In this document: in pieces, positions 20,891 to 32,423 of the stretch
How positions within the stretch are numbered: position 1 is the first letter of the stretch
Layout of the letters: each line of letters starts with the position of its first letter
DNA from: Isoetes taiwanensis
Taxonomy: Eukaryota > Streptophyta > Lycopodiopsida > Isoetales > Isoetaceae
DNA length: 64,000 nt
Assembly: GCA_021234155.1 (NCBI GenBank)
Contig: JAJEKV010000017.1
Location: 11,353,525 to 11,417,524 of the forward strand
Reading direction: 5' to 3'
Made by a program: the position numbers and the translations under genes
The notes under the pieces: generated by a model
The model's database searches: none
Seen by the model: the letters and a program-made list of their open reading frames with translations, nothing else
Told to the model about the DNA's origin: nothing

Positions 20891-21534
20891 TGTAACGAGC
20901 TTGGCCCGTTAGCAGGCATGTAATTTACATTTCATTATTGATGCTTATGGAGAATACTCTAATTGATCATTACATGAGAAATACATACTATGTATGAGGA
21001 GTTTATACTAAATTCATGTGACAAAACCAAAGGGCATCAGTTTCTATGAAGGTTTCTGGATTGGGGCAGTTTTGCTGGACGAAATTTGGAGCATCATATC
21101 TCGGCAACCCGAGATCCAATTCAGGTAATTCTTACTTTGTTGGAAAGATTTTTAAGTCAGCTTTTCGGATTGAGTCTGATAAGGCTAAAATTCATTCATA
21201 TGAGGGATATATGGCAGAAAGAGTGAAGCTGTATCAGAATTGACTGCACCATTGTATCTCTTTGTGTAGCTTGCTTCTTGGAGCTAGGAGCTGGAAAGAG
21301 GGAATATTTTGAGAAGAAAACAGGTACAAGGAGTCAAAGGATTGCCATTGAAGTGGCTCTCAGGTGGGTGGTTTTCCGCTTACACTAGGAGAAGCTTGGA
21401 TTGCTTGGATCATTCTTGTTGAAAGAGAATCATGATTTAATAATTTGAATTAAGAGTATAAAGGAATCTGGGTGATCCTGAATGTGATAATGTGAGATTG
21501 AATGTCTTTTGCCACATTGGTATATAAGAAGAAA
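20891..21534 (+). mobile_element. 5' LTR of E, first part (up to 14 bp after the TATA motif)
   Basis: Matches 26376-27034. The TATA-like TATATAAG at 21521-21528 lies just before the interruption. The sequence resumes at 25158, after the Helitron. Confidence 0.88.
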
Positions 21535-22044
21535 TCTACTTATTTAAAAAGTTTTCGGAGGTGGGTGTCCTTTTTTTTCCGGCCGCCGGTAACGCCGGTA
21601 ACACGCCATTTTCCGGCCAAAAGCGTGATTTTGGCATCGGAAATATTTTTTTGGCGAAATACAACGTTTTTTTCCTCGACCGTTTTTCTCACTTTCACTG
21701 GCCGTTTTTGTTGCTCCTTATTTCTCCGAGAGGACTTGCCGGCCATATACCAATTTGAGAAAAACATTGGGATCCTGCATCGATCCATTTCAAGAAGCGC
21801 TAGCGGCATCGGAAGCCAGGTACATCGCCTCAATCTTCATTTTCCTTGATGTTTAGGAACGAATCGCTTACAGGCAGCTTAGAGCAAGGGCTTAGAGCAG
21901 GGGCTGAAAGCATATTATTATTTCCAAAAGGGGGTTTCTGATTTCTTGAGAAGCAGTGATAGACGACTGCTGCTCTTATTTGCATTTTCCTCCTCCCCAT
22001 TTCATTTTTTCTTTCCGACTTCTTTTTACCTTTTGGCTCCACCT

Positions 22045-22158
22045 ATGATTTTGGGGAGTACTAGCAGGATTCGTGTGCCCTACTCCATTCTACGGATTGT
22101 AGCATACATCGGATTCAAGGATCGTTTGATTGCAAATTGGTTGGCTCACACAGCAAAG
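22045..22158 (+). pseudogene. Exon-like fragment in Helitron
   Basis: An open frame from an ATG through ILRIVAYIGFKDRLIANWLA to a CAAAG|GTAAGA donor-like site. I do not recognise the protein. Helitrons often carry host exon pieces, which makes this a candidate capture, not a demonstrated one. Confidence 0.3.
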
Positions 22159-22707
22159 GTAAGATTAGGTTGCGGCAATAGACAAATCGACTGGATTTAG
22201 GTTTGTATGAACTGGAGCCTTTTATTTTGGAGCATAGAGTTTGGAGCTGGAGCTGTCGCAAAAGTGCAGGTTTTGAATCTTTTTTTCTTTCTCTGTTTCC
22301 CTACTTTGTCTCACGCCTCTGTTTTAACTCTTGCTTTTTTCAGGATTTCATACTTGGGAAAGAGCGCGGTTTGATTCTCAAGAGGAATCATAGACGTGGT
22401 CTGGGCATTTTCTGAGATGTGCAAGGTCCGTTGTTCTTTGTTGATATGTTTCCTGTTTTTCCGAGGGCCCCCAAATTCTCCGGCACTTCATTCTCTGGAA
22501 ATCGAAGCTGGGAGGCCATGTGCAGAAAGCCATTAGGCAGGGCCAAGATATTTACAGGTATAAATATCCTTTCTCCGAATATAGTTTCCGCTTTCCTATG
22601 ACGTGATTTCTCCTCCCACGTTAAGCGTAGGTTTGTAGTGCCTGATTTTTTTCCCTTTTGTACCCTTGGATAATGCTTAGCCTGCCATAGCCAAAGCTCG
22701 GCCTAGA

Positions 22708-22904
22708 GTGCCAGCTTGCTGCTTTGCTTCGTCCTACAAGAAAAGGGCCTTCATCCATCTGTATGTTTTGATTTTAGACTCTGTAGAAGCACCAAGTGAA
22801 GATAACTTGATTGGATTTCTGACATTGTGCGGAATTACAGCTGCAGCACTGACCAATAGGAAACACATTGGAAAATCAAGTCCGCTTTTCCTAGCTGAGT
22901 GCAG
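22708..22904 (+). pseudogene. Exon-like fragment in Helitron
   Basis: An open frame including AFIHLYVLILDSVEAPSED and TLCGITAAALTNRKHIGK, ending at GCAG|GTAAGT, a strong donor consensus at 22905. The product is unknown. It lies in the same orientation as 22045-22158 and may come from the same donor gene. Confidence 0.35.
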
Positions 22905-23611
22905 GTAAGTCATAAATTAGAACATCTTCAATTTGGAACTCGGACTTAATACTATTAGTTGCTACAACCCTTCCTGAATTACCAGATCCAAGAGTGGGTT
23001 AGGTGTGGCACCACTGGAAAGTGGGTTTTGAGAGCTCTTAACCCATACTGCCCATTCTCTGCCATAAGCTAAGAATCAAAGAGAAAAGTGAGAGAAATGA
23101 TGAATCTGGCAAAAATATGAGTGAAGAATTGGCTGATTGTGGATCTATTGGCTGCAGTAGGCTCCATCAAAATTTGGAGAAGGTTTCCCGGATTCTTTAG
23201 GCATTTTTGTAGAACTCTTACACAAATCTTCTGTATTAGCATTTTTTTAAAATGTTATACTTTTTTTTTTTTCTACATCTATGAACAACATATATGTCTG
23301 TGTCTTTTTTTGACAGGCTGCAAATTCGAAACCATTGGAGGCTGCAAATGGAGGCATTTTCTTTTCCATTTTTTCGTTTTCCAGTTCAGTGTTGTGATGA
23401 TTAAGCATCAATGCAAGGTTGCAAGTGAATGATTATCTCTTTGTCTACTGTATCAGGATGTGCTATCACTTAAGCATTCTGTAAGCATTACAGAGTAGGA
23501 ATGTTTTTGTACAGATACACATCCATATCAAGGTTCAGTGTTTTCAGAAGAAATATTTTGTATAGGTACATATAGCAGGTCTGTAATACAAGTCCCTGAT
23601 ATAGTTAACAA

Positions 23612-23869
23612 CCAATTTTCTCCGTTGCTATCATTGTCACCATGTCCACGAGGCCAGTGTTAATTGAGAATATTTTGCTAATTGGGTATAACTTGACATA
23701 TGTAGATAAAGGGGGCGATGTGTAGCACACGTTTACTAGCTATTTGACACGTAAGATCCAATTTTATCGCTTGCTATCATTATTACCATGTCCATGAGGC
23801 CAGTGTTAATTGAATATATTTTGCTAATTGGGTATAACTTGACATAATTATGTAGATAAAGCTGGCGAT
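23612..23869 (+). repeat. 146-bp-period direct repeat in Helitron
   Basis: Units 23612-23721 and 23758-23869 share CCATGTCCA-GAGGCCAGTG and GGGTATAACTTGACATA with only a few changes. The spacer contains ACGTTTACTAG (23734-23744), resembling the true 3' terminus ACGCGTTTACTAG. Confidence 0.8.
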
Positions 23870-24359
23870 AGCTTATTGAAACAAACTTTCTTGCTATTTG
23901 TTATTATCCTTTGTAAAATTGGTCTTAGTTGTAGTTCTTAATGTAGAAGGTCATCAGGAAAAACGCCATCACCTTTGAAATCTGGATATTAAAATGTCTG
24001 CACATATGTTGTGAGAGCACCAACGATGCGAACATGTGTTTCACTCTCTGTCTTTTAGATGATGTTAATTCATCTATATAAAACTCATGGAAGCTTAATT
24101 GAGATAAAATCAGGCATTTGAAAGTGTTCTGGTTGCAAGCAAGTGTACATGGAGCTCTAAATTTGGGCTCATGCCAACCTTGGCCAAGGTAATACTGCCC
24201 ATGAATTGCATCTTAGAAGAGAAGTAGAAAGCTTTAACAATGGCAAATATGTTTATATGGGTTGCCAAATAGCATCGCATCTTGGACATGAAAGAACTCA
24301 TCCATAACATCATTATTGGTACTGATGTAGGCATTCAGAAGGCATTTCACAACATACAT

Positions 24360-24489
24360 GGGAAATTATCTAAGAACAAATATGGAGAACTATTGTAAGC
24401 ATGAATTATAGAAAGGAATATTTTGGGAAATTATCTAAGAACAAATATGGAGAACTATTGTAAGCATGAATTATAGAAAGGAATATTTT
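24360..24489 (+). repeat. Exact 65-bp tandem duplication in Helitron
   Basis: 24360-24424 and 24425-24489 are identical by eye, indicating a recent duplication (or an assembly artefact). Confidence 0.9.
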
Positions 24490-25127
24490 GGTTAGTCTTG
24501 GCATATTTTAAAATGAATCATGTAATATTTCTATGGCAAACAAAATGGCAAGTGAGTTTGCTTATGCTTAATGGGACGTCAAGCTTAACTACTTAAAGAC
24601 CATTTTTTTTTTCCCGTTAAGGAACATTGAAAGTGGAATATTTTTGTAGCTTCTAGCCGAATTGTTGCCTGGTTGTTAATGACATGCATAACACCTGATC
24701 AAATCCAATGAGATCATGTTGTAGTAGACTGCGTGGCTCCAGCAAAGTTCCATATTACATAACCATCAACATTATATAATTATTGCCCCTTTATACATTA
24801 CCTCATGCAAAGAGTCCCAAGATCGCGTGCTTATAGTGGTTACCCCCTTGCAAAACATTGATTATACAGCTTATAAAACAATAATCACTACAACTATTTA
24901 TTAGAGGCATTTAATGCAATGTTGTTTAAGTTGAATGGCTTCTTTAACATTCTTTAATTATTGCACCAATCGCACCACTGCATTAGCAGCAACATTGGAG
25001 TCCATCAAGGGTACCCTCAATCCCCGAATCTATTTAAGAGTTAACTTGGATAAAACCAAACTACTTGGATAATCAAACTCGATACATTGCTATGATGCAA
25101 CCCTAACATCATACACAATTCGATCAA

Positions 25128-25157
25128 GCCCGGCAACGCCGGGCACGCGTTTACTAG
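25128..25157 (+). terminator. Helitron 3' terminal hairpin and CTAG
   Basis: Stem GCCCGGC/GCCGGGC with loop AAC, then ACGCGTTTA and CTAG. In Helitron biology this hairpin marks the stop of rolling-circle transfer. Confidence 0.88.
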
Positions 25158-25384
25158 TAAGAATTAAGCTAAGCTTATTGTAAGAAGTCTGGGAATAGTC
25201 CTTAGAATTGTAGATAGTAGGGCAGACCTTGTATATTGTAAAGGGAATCCTGATTACAACAATATAGAGATCGTTCTGCTTGGAGAAGCCAGAACTCAAT
25301 TGGAACCTTGAGATCATGTAGCTTATGGGGGCTGCATGGAGGTTCTAACAAGGGCACGAAAGGCGCCATCGTCTCCATGAGACA
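25158..25384 (+). mobile_element. 5' LTR of E, second part
   Basis: Continues from 21534 and matches 27035-27238, with about 16 extra bases near 25185. It includes TGTAGC-loop-GCTGCA followed by TGGAGGTTCTA (about 25318-25347), the same hairpin-plus-primer-core pattern as the U5 of families A and B. Confidence 0.8.
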
Positions 25385-26375
25385 ACTATGTGTAACAGTT
25401 GAGATTGATTCCAAACTATGTGTATGCCAAATTCGTCATTGATGGTCAATACACTTAGCTTATGTAACGTACATATTTAACTTTGTTTATTATATATATC
25501 AAGCTAGGCAAGTTTGGAAAGATATGAGGCATTTGGCACTTGAATATTGAGGCAGCTTATGCTTGTTAAGGCTGTAGCAGTGTCATGGAAGGATCATCAT
25601 TTCATGTTACGTGTTCTTTTTTTTGTATGATTAAGATGCCGCATATAAAGAAAAGTATTTATTGGTGAGATGTCTCTATGGGTATGCCGGAATCGTAAGA
25701 CGAGTTGGTTGCCTCTTGGAATTATTTTGAGCTGCATTTTCTTATCTAATTCAAGTAAAGCTTTCTATGCATGTTATAGATCATGGAACATAGTTGATTT
25801 TGAAGAAGCACCTTAATGGATTCCATTTAGTGAGATAAATGGCATCTGGGTAATGTTCGGAGGAGGCATAAGTAGCCAAGATTATTTATCATGAGCACGA
25901 GCTATTTACGGTCAAGTGCTTAATTGATGTTGTCAAAGACTTCAAGACATATATGATTTACTGGCATAAGTGGCTCACAATGATATGTTGAGAAGAAGAA
26001 GAAGAGCAGTTCCTTGCAGATTGGTTTCAAGCTTGTAATTTCATTTGTTGCAATGCATGTATGCTTTTCATTCAACTAAGGAATTATGGTGCTCCAATGG
26101 GGAAACGGAAGTCTAGCTGGGTTTGATTCCTTCGGATAAAGATCTTAATGTTTAGAGAAGATTGAAGCAGTATAAGCCAGCCCAGTCAACTCTTTGATTA
26201 TGTAGAAAGAAATTACTATATTTATGACAGCTAACAAGGGAAGAAAGAAAGATTATGGTGATAAGTTGGCATTATTATATAGTTGGACATGAAGGTTTGA
26301 TTCTATGATCGATTGGGTACTCCATCATTTTGCAACGACCCATGAGGACATGGGTTAAATTTTAGAAGGGGAGAA

Positions 26376-27238
26376 TGTAACGAGCTTGGCCCGTTAGCAG
26401 GCATGTAATTTACATTTCGTTATTGATGCTTATGGAGAATATTCTAATTGATCATTACATGAGAAATACATACTATGTATGAGGAGTTTATACTAAATTC
26501 ATGTGACAAAACCAAAGGGCATCAGTTTCTATGAGGGTTTCTGGAAGGAGGCAGAAGGAGCAATTTGGGGCAGTTTTGCCGAAATTTGGAGCATCATATC
26601 TCGGCAACCCGAGATCCAGTTCAGGTAATTCTTACTTTGTTGGAAAGATTTTTAAGTCAGCTTTCCGGATTGAGTCTGATAAGGCCAAAATTCATCCGTA
26701 TGAGGGATATATGGCAGAAAGAGTGAAGCTGTATCAGAATTGACTGCACCATTGTATCTCTTTGTGCAGCTTGCTTCCTGGAGCTAGGAGCTGGAAAGAG
26801 GGGATATTTTGAGAAGAAAACAGGTACAAGGAGTCAAAGGATCGGCATTGAAGTGGCTCTCAGGTGGGTGGTTTTCCGCTTACACCAGGAGAAACTTAGA
26901 TTGTTTGGATCATTCTTGTTGAAAGAGAATCATGATTTAATAATTTGAATTAAGAGTATAAAGGAATTTGGGTGATCTTGAATGTGATAATGTGAGATTG
27001 AATGTCTTTTGCCACATTGGTATATAAGAAGAAATAAGAACTAAGCTAAGCTTATTGTAAGAATTGTAGATAGTAGGGCAGACCTTGTATATTGTAAAGG
27101 GGATCCTGACAACAACAATATCGAGATCGTTCTGCTTGGAGAAGCCAGAACTCAATTGGAACCTTGAGATCATGTAGCTTATGGGCTGCATAGAGGTTCT
27201 AACAAGGGCATGAAAGGCGCCATCGTCTCCATGAGACA
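26376..27238 (+). mobile_element. 3' LTR of E (863 bp), with Helitron empty site
   Basis: Directly preceded by AGAAGGGGAGAA. Starts TGTAACGAGC. TATATAAG at 27021-27028. It is uninterrupted at 27034/27035, where the 5' LTR holds the Helitron. Confidence 0.88.
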
Positions 27239-29444
27239 ACAAGCTAATTTAGAAGGTAGACAAAGATGTATATATACCTTTGGTGATTAGATTGAAGTAA
27301 GATGCTAAAATAACTATGATAGGGAATTGCACTGCTAAGAAACAACCATGGAGGTTATGTGCAATATGTTAATCTTTCAGTTAGATAGTAAGAGAATGTA
27401 TGCCAAAGCGGCCTAAAGAAGCTTATGGGGGCTTCTGCACTATGGCAATGGCATGAAGTATTGCTGGCCAAATAAAATGCTGTTATGTAATTAACTTATT
27501 AGTAAGAAAAACAAGCTAACATATTGAATTGCATATGAGTATTCTGTAAAATGTTCCACTCCTTATGGAGGAAGTGACTTTGGGGAAGCATGCCGGTAGA
27601 AGTATATTGTAGTCGCTAGGTGATCCTTGTACCTTATATGGATGTAAATTGTAGGGATATCATGATTGTTTGGGAATAGGACATTATGACATCCTAGAAT
27701 AAGCTTTTCTTGTGGGGACGAAAATGCTAGACCTTTTATGTGTTCTTGTATAATTTATCTAGACATGCTAAATGCTTGGATACCATAGTGATGTGTCAAG
27801 GTTGCATTATGCTAGCATGTACTTGTTGAATATTTGACATCATGTGGTAGAACATGCATTGCAAATGTGGCATTGTCTTATGTTGTTCCTGGTAAATGCA
27901 TAGGAAAAACATGTGAATTATAACTCTTGATTCTTGGATCATATGATGAAAAACATGGTTTAAACTTTGATATGTGGGGCGTATGCTAAGTTCTTGATTG
28001 ATACATGAGTGCATATTCTCCGGGGCCGGAGTCCATTTGCGGTGGCTTGGACTCGCGGTTGTTCTTGTTCTTGACATCGGGCGTTGTCACCCCAGCGAGG
28101 GTGCTTCGTCGTGCTACATGGCTTGGAAGTGGTCCTCTAGTGCTGGACGCAGGCTAGGAGGGTGTGTACACATGAGGCTTACCCCGCCCGTATTTGCTGC
28201 AGGGCCTGATCAGCCCGGGTGGCCTTCATAGAACCGGAGTAGGCACTGCATGTTTATAGATATCTCATGGTTATTTCATGGTTCTTCATGGTCTCGTGAT
28301 CATCTCTTGGTTATTATAAGGTTATGACATGTGGATTTACACCTTATTTGGATGGCCTGATGATGTTTTGATTCTTTTTATCATTATTCATGTTACGTGC
28401 TAATACTGCATTGCTGGTTTCTAGCATAGAGGGATTCTTAGGTGAGCATCTAAGTCTGACAATTATTCTTGTGATTGGTACATCGTACATGTTTCTTGTT
28501 GAGTATGCCATCATTTTCTAAATGCCTCAAATCCCCACTTAGTCTTTAAGACTAACCCCACATGTTCATGGTTTAAGCAGTTTCAGAGATAGCAGAATGT
28601 AGCAGGGCAATTGAAGGGCACAACTACGTGCAGTCTTTACTTATGAGGACTCTGTATGCCTTTAGAAAGGCCAAAACATTTCTGGAGCTTATGGATATTA
28701 AACTGCATATCATCTTGTATATGCCACAAGAGTGCTATACAATTATGTTTCAAATATGTATGTAAATCTAACTGTGGATTTGAAGACAAAGATTCAATTC
28801 TTTACCAAGATTTCTTTAGTAGAATTACATTATTCAACTCATGGATAACAATTTATCATTGACTCATGCAAGGTTAAATGGGATTTTGGATTACCTGGAG
28901 GGTTAACCCGACAAGGCCGTTACAACAAATTGTTTCGACCGACGCCAATATCTGATTCTATTATAGGACAAGCCTACCTTCGAGATGAGTTGTTTCATGT
29001 GCTTGATAGTCGTGATCGAATTGATGACTCGCACGTGCATTTATCACTTTTACCCTGAGTAAGATATTATCTGTTGTAGGAGAAGCGAAGATATCACGAG
29101 AGCATCCAAACAACATACAACATTAGGTTGGTGATATACGTCATGTGGAGATGCATATTTAGAGTTCTATCACGAACTAAAATACGCTAACAAACTAGGA
29201 CAAAATTTTGTATTTTGCATTTCCTACTATTCTTTGTTGATGTACTTAAGTACTTCGAATTGTGACATTTTAAGCATAAGTTTTGAATTTATCTTTCCAA
29301 ATTTTGAGCTTAAGTTTTGTTTTGTGTTTTGAACATTGTTTTCTTTATTGAAATCCAGAAACTCACAGTTGTATTAATGACTGTCATTAGACATTTCAAT
29401 AACAAAAATAATTATAAAAGCAAATAATATCCATTCCTCCTGGA
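27239..29444. other. Stretch without a recognisable gene
   Basis: AT-rich sequence apart from a GC-rich island at about 28015-28235. CATGGTTATT-like words repeat near 28265-28325. The island resembles LTR or leader sequence more than coding sequence; its open frame (27998-28231) has no motif. Nothing else to report. Confidence 0.4.
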
Positions 29445-31740
29445 CACTCATCCTCGAACCTTTTGGCGCAGAGTGCTTCGAAGTCCAGCCCAGCCTACAG
29501 GGGACATCACACCCGGGCAGTGGGAACAATACTTGCAGCAGCTCTATGACCCACCAGGGACGCGTACGCCCATACCCCCACAGGATGGCCCCCCATTGGT
29601 TCTCGTGGAGGAGGATGTTGAGGAGGGCCTGCAACGGCTGGCTAATGGGAAGGCAGCTGACCTCGATGGTATGCAGGCCGAGTTACTCAAATGGGCAGGG
29701 CAGCCGCTTGTGCCGGTCCTCACTACCCTGTTCAACAGAGCATTGCAGGAAGGTCTCCCCCAACAATGGACCACAAGCAAGGTTGTTCCCATTCACAAGG
29801 CGGGCGACCCACCGTCCTACCAATTCTGCGGACGATCATGGTCGGGCTCGAAGATTTGCCAAACCGCTGGCTGGCGTTCTCGGCGGCAGTTGACCCGGCC
29901 AGGCGAGGCGCCAGTCGCGAGCCCTCACACGGCGGAGCTTTAGACCCAGCCACTCAACGATTGACTATATCTTTACACCGCGGGCGATTGAAGACAAAAT
30001 TTAATCATCGGCAGGGACTTGTATTGCCGCTTTGTGGACTTCGCTGGGCTTTTGATCTGGTTCCCGGGGAAAAGCCGTAGGCTAGATCTGCGTCAACCCC
30101 AGGGGCTCCACGCTGCGCGTAATGCCATATACAAAGTTGTATGAGAGTTGTTTTGGCGGGATGCAAACGGCAGGGCCAAGCATTCACCAAGTAGTATCGG
30201 GTCCCGCCTGGTTGCCCCCCTCGCCAACACTTTTTGGCCTCTACATTGATCGGTTAGAGCCCCGGCTTCGAAAGCATGGGGGATGGCATACGACTTTTGC
30301 ACTGTGTCATCCGCCACCATCTATCTGCGGGGCGATGTTGGCTGGCCGCCCACACCCCGAAGCTATCACGGTCTCACACGGATGCCCTAGACACATTTTG
30401 TCGCTACTGAGACATGCGCTGGCGTCAATCCGCCAAGACCGGGTGGTTCTCATATCCTCTTCACGCCACCCCATGCCTCCCCGCACTCACATATCGGGGG
30501 CGGCTCGTGGACGCCACGCCCACCTACAAAGTACCTAGGGGTGGAGTTCCCCTCCTCGCCTGGCTGGAGGCTATCTATCCGGCTATGGTGACGGCCAGTA
30601 GGAAAGCGCTTTATGCCATGCGAACAACGGATCCTGTGCGACTCTATGATTGGGGCCATCGGTCACATCTTAGGGGCGGTCGAGCCCGTCCCGCCTGTGC
30701 AGACGGGTCGAGGTTTGGGGCCCTGGCCGCCTCTTTTGGCGACTGGAATGACTTGGAGCAGTGCGAAGGCATTTTGGCACGGGCACTTGGGTGAAACCTT
30801 CAGTCCCCTATCGTGATTCGGTCTGCAGAAATCGATTCTTGAACCGGCAGCCCCTTGATAGACACATCGCCTATTTTCGTGAAAGTGGTTACTATGGGTG
30901 ATGCTCGCTCCCCGCGACCGCTTTACACCGTGGGCAATGGGTCCGCAAATGCTTAGGGCCCGTTGGAGGGGTAAGAGAGATCGGGTTCGCCAGATGGAAC
31001 GTCAAGGAGAGCACGATGCGCAGTGGACACAATACGTCGATCGCGGATGCCGGGAGTACCTAGATGCTTGTTTCCTTGGCAAGCTCGGGACCCCTACGCT
31101 TCTAGAGCGTGTCAAAACGCCCATTACAAGGAGCACATCAACCCCAGTGTTAGCCTGTGGCCCACAAAATTACTACGTTCCCGGCTCCTACCGCCTCAAA
31201 AGCTGCAAGACTCATTGCCTCCATTCGCATTGTGCCCACCATCTTCGTGATCGAGATTCGGTGGATTGGGGAGCCCCGCCAGACGCGCTCTCTGGTCGGG
31301 CTTGACGGGTGCCATTGAGGATGAGTCTCACACTTTCCGAGAGTTGCCCGTTGCTCGGGCCAGATCCGGGCGACATACCCCCTTAGTACGGCCGGACTTG
31401 CCCTTACATTTGCCGATGAACACACCGCCAAGATGCGTGCCCGGGTCGTTACATTCAGAGGTACCGACTGCGAGGGGTCACCTTTGCCCCCTCCCGGTCG
31501 CCCACGATTAGGGCACTACTGGTCGCGGTGAATGATCAGATATATTTGGGTGTTTCTGCATTTTATATGTTACGACAATTTGTCAGCAGGCTGATTGCTG
31601 CCACGGTTTTTCCCTCGAAAACCCTTCGGGGCGGGGGTTTTTTAATCCGGGCAGTAATCCGCTTGCTGCGTTTTTGTATTGGGTCCCATAGACCGATTGG
31701 TCTCCGTGGACGATAAAAATACCTTCCTTCCTTCCTTCCA
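29445..31740 (+). mobile_element. Decayed LINE (non-LTR retrotransposon), 5'-truncated
   Basis: A GC-rich block unlike its surroundings. The first frame (29473-29830) gives the typical lead-in to a LINE reverse transcriptase: ITPGQWEQYLQQLYDPP, LANGKAADLDGMQAELLKW, then WTTSKVVPIHKAGDP. After a frame change come RTIMVGL, WAFDLVPG and, near 30215, PTLFGLYIDRLEP. The thumb-like KYLGVEFPSSPGW is at about 30529-30570 in another frame. The YADD catalytic box is not recoverable, and at least five frame changes occur. The endonuclease half is absent. The 3' end has a hairpin (AAAACCC/GGGTTTT, about 31618-31643) and a (CTTC)n tail at 31722-31739. Sense strand is plus. Confidence 0.85.
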
Positions 31741-32423
31741 ATAACATGTGCTATTTGTCAGAAGTCGCACATATAGACATTAAAAACCGAGTGAAAACAC
31801 ATGCCATTTGCATCAATTTATATTGGTTCCAATGGTTTAACAGTGTTGTTAACTTGTAGATTATGGTCTTAAACAATTCTACTCGTTTCTAGATGTAGAG
31901 GATAATATTGCAAACAAATCCCTTAATTTGGTTACCACAATATGAGTCAAACAAAAGGCCCGAGGAAAATATTAACTAAACGATAAATAACAAATTGTCC
32001 TTCAACAAAAAACCCAGATAAACATGTGAAGCATCACCATTTGAGCCACAAAATAACTCATAATTTAATAGAATCTAAAACCTGATGCATTATTCGAGTC
32101 TTAGCAATAATATATCTAACCTCTACTGCTGGTAATGTTTTGCTGGCTGAATCAGTTGGATTAGACACTGAAAAGTACAAAAATGATCTAATGTCCTATA
32201 GAGCTGGGTCAATCTGCAATATGCTCAATTAGAATCACATTTTTGGCTGACCATGCCTAGAAAACCAAGAGAACTCCCACCATACTTCAGATGAAAATAA
32301 CTCTAGCAAGTTTCAAATCATGTTTCATCCTCCATATAGTGAAACCTCTTTCTTGCATTTGCGCCAATATATGGACTCTACATGGACACTTAAAGCTGGG
32401 GCAAAATAATCTTACGAGTTCAC
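31741..32423. other. Intergenic / probable 3' region of TatA
   Basis: AT-rich, no gene. The part next to 32424 should include the 3' untranslated region of the minus-strand TatA gene; I cannot place a poly(A) signal with confidence. Confidence 0.4.

Larger units (their letters stand above)
21535..25157 (+). mobile_element. Helitron, 3623 bp, non-autonomous
   Basis: It begins TCTACTTA directly after an A and ends with CTAG directly before a T, the A|T insertion rule of Helitrons. Nine bases upstream of CTAG there is a perfect GC-rich hairpin, GCCCGGC-AAC-GCCGGGC (25128-25144). The intact LTR of the same host element shows the empty site GAAA|TAAGAA at 27031-27040, and there is no target duplication. 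No Rep/helicase coding is visible, so it depends on other copies. It carries pieces with exon-like edges (donor-like GT sites at 22159 and 22905), which may be captured gene fragments, and two internal duplications. Confidence 0.9.
20891..27238 (+). mobile_element. Non-autonomous LTR element E with a nested Helitron
   Basis: The 5' LTR is 20891-21534 plus 25158-25384 (about 871 bp) and the 3' LTR is 26376-27238 (863 bp). Both start TGTAACGAGC and end GAGACA. Left flank ACAAA and right flank ACAAG agree in four of five bases, an aged target duplication. The internal region (25385-26375) is about 1 kb and has no coding sequence. It ends in the polypurine tract AGAAGGGGAGAA (26364-26375). The LTRs contain a small open frame (21046-21243 and 26531-26743) that I regard as LTR sequence, not a gene. 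An alternative LTR end at 25336/27190 would make TGGAGGTTCTA the primer site. Confidence 0.8.

Noticed and set aside
21046-21243. 65-codon frame repeated at 26531-26743
   Set aside because: The repeat is simply the LTR pair of element E. Conservation reflects LTR identity, not coding.
25337-25347. TGGAGGTTCTA taken as the primer-binding site of element E
   Set aside because: The sequence after it is also present behind the second LTR copy, up to GAGACA, and flanks then agree in four of five bases. I therefore place it inside U5, though the alternative is not excluded.
27998-28231. 77-codon frame in a GC-rich island
   Set aside because: GC richness lengthens chance frames. No motif. It looks like leader or LTR sequence.
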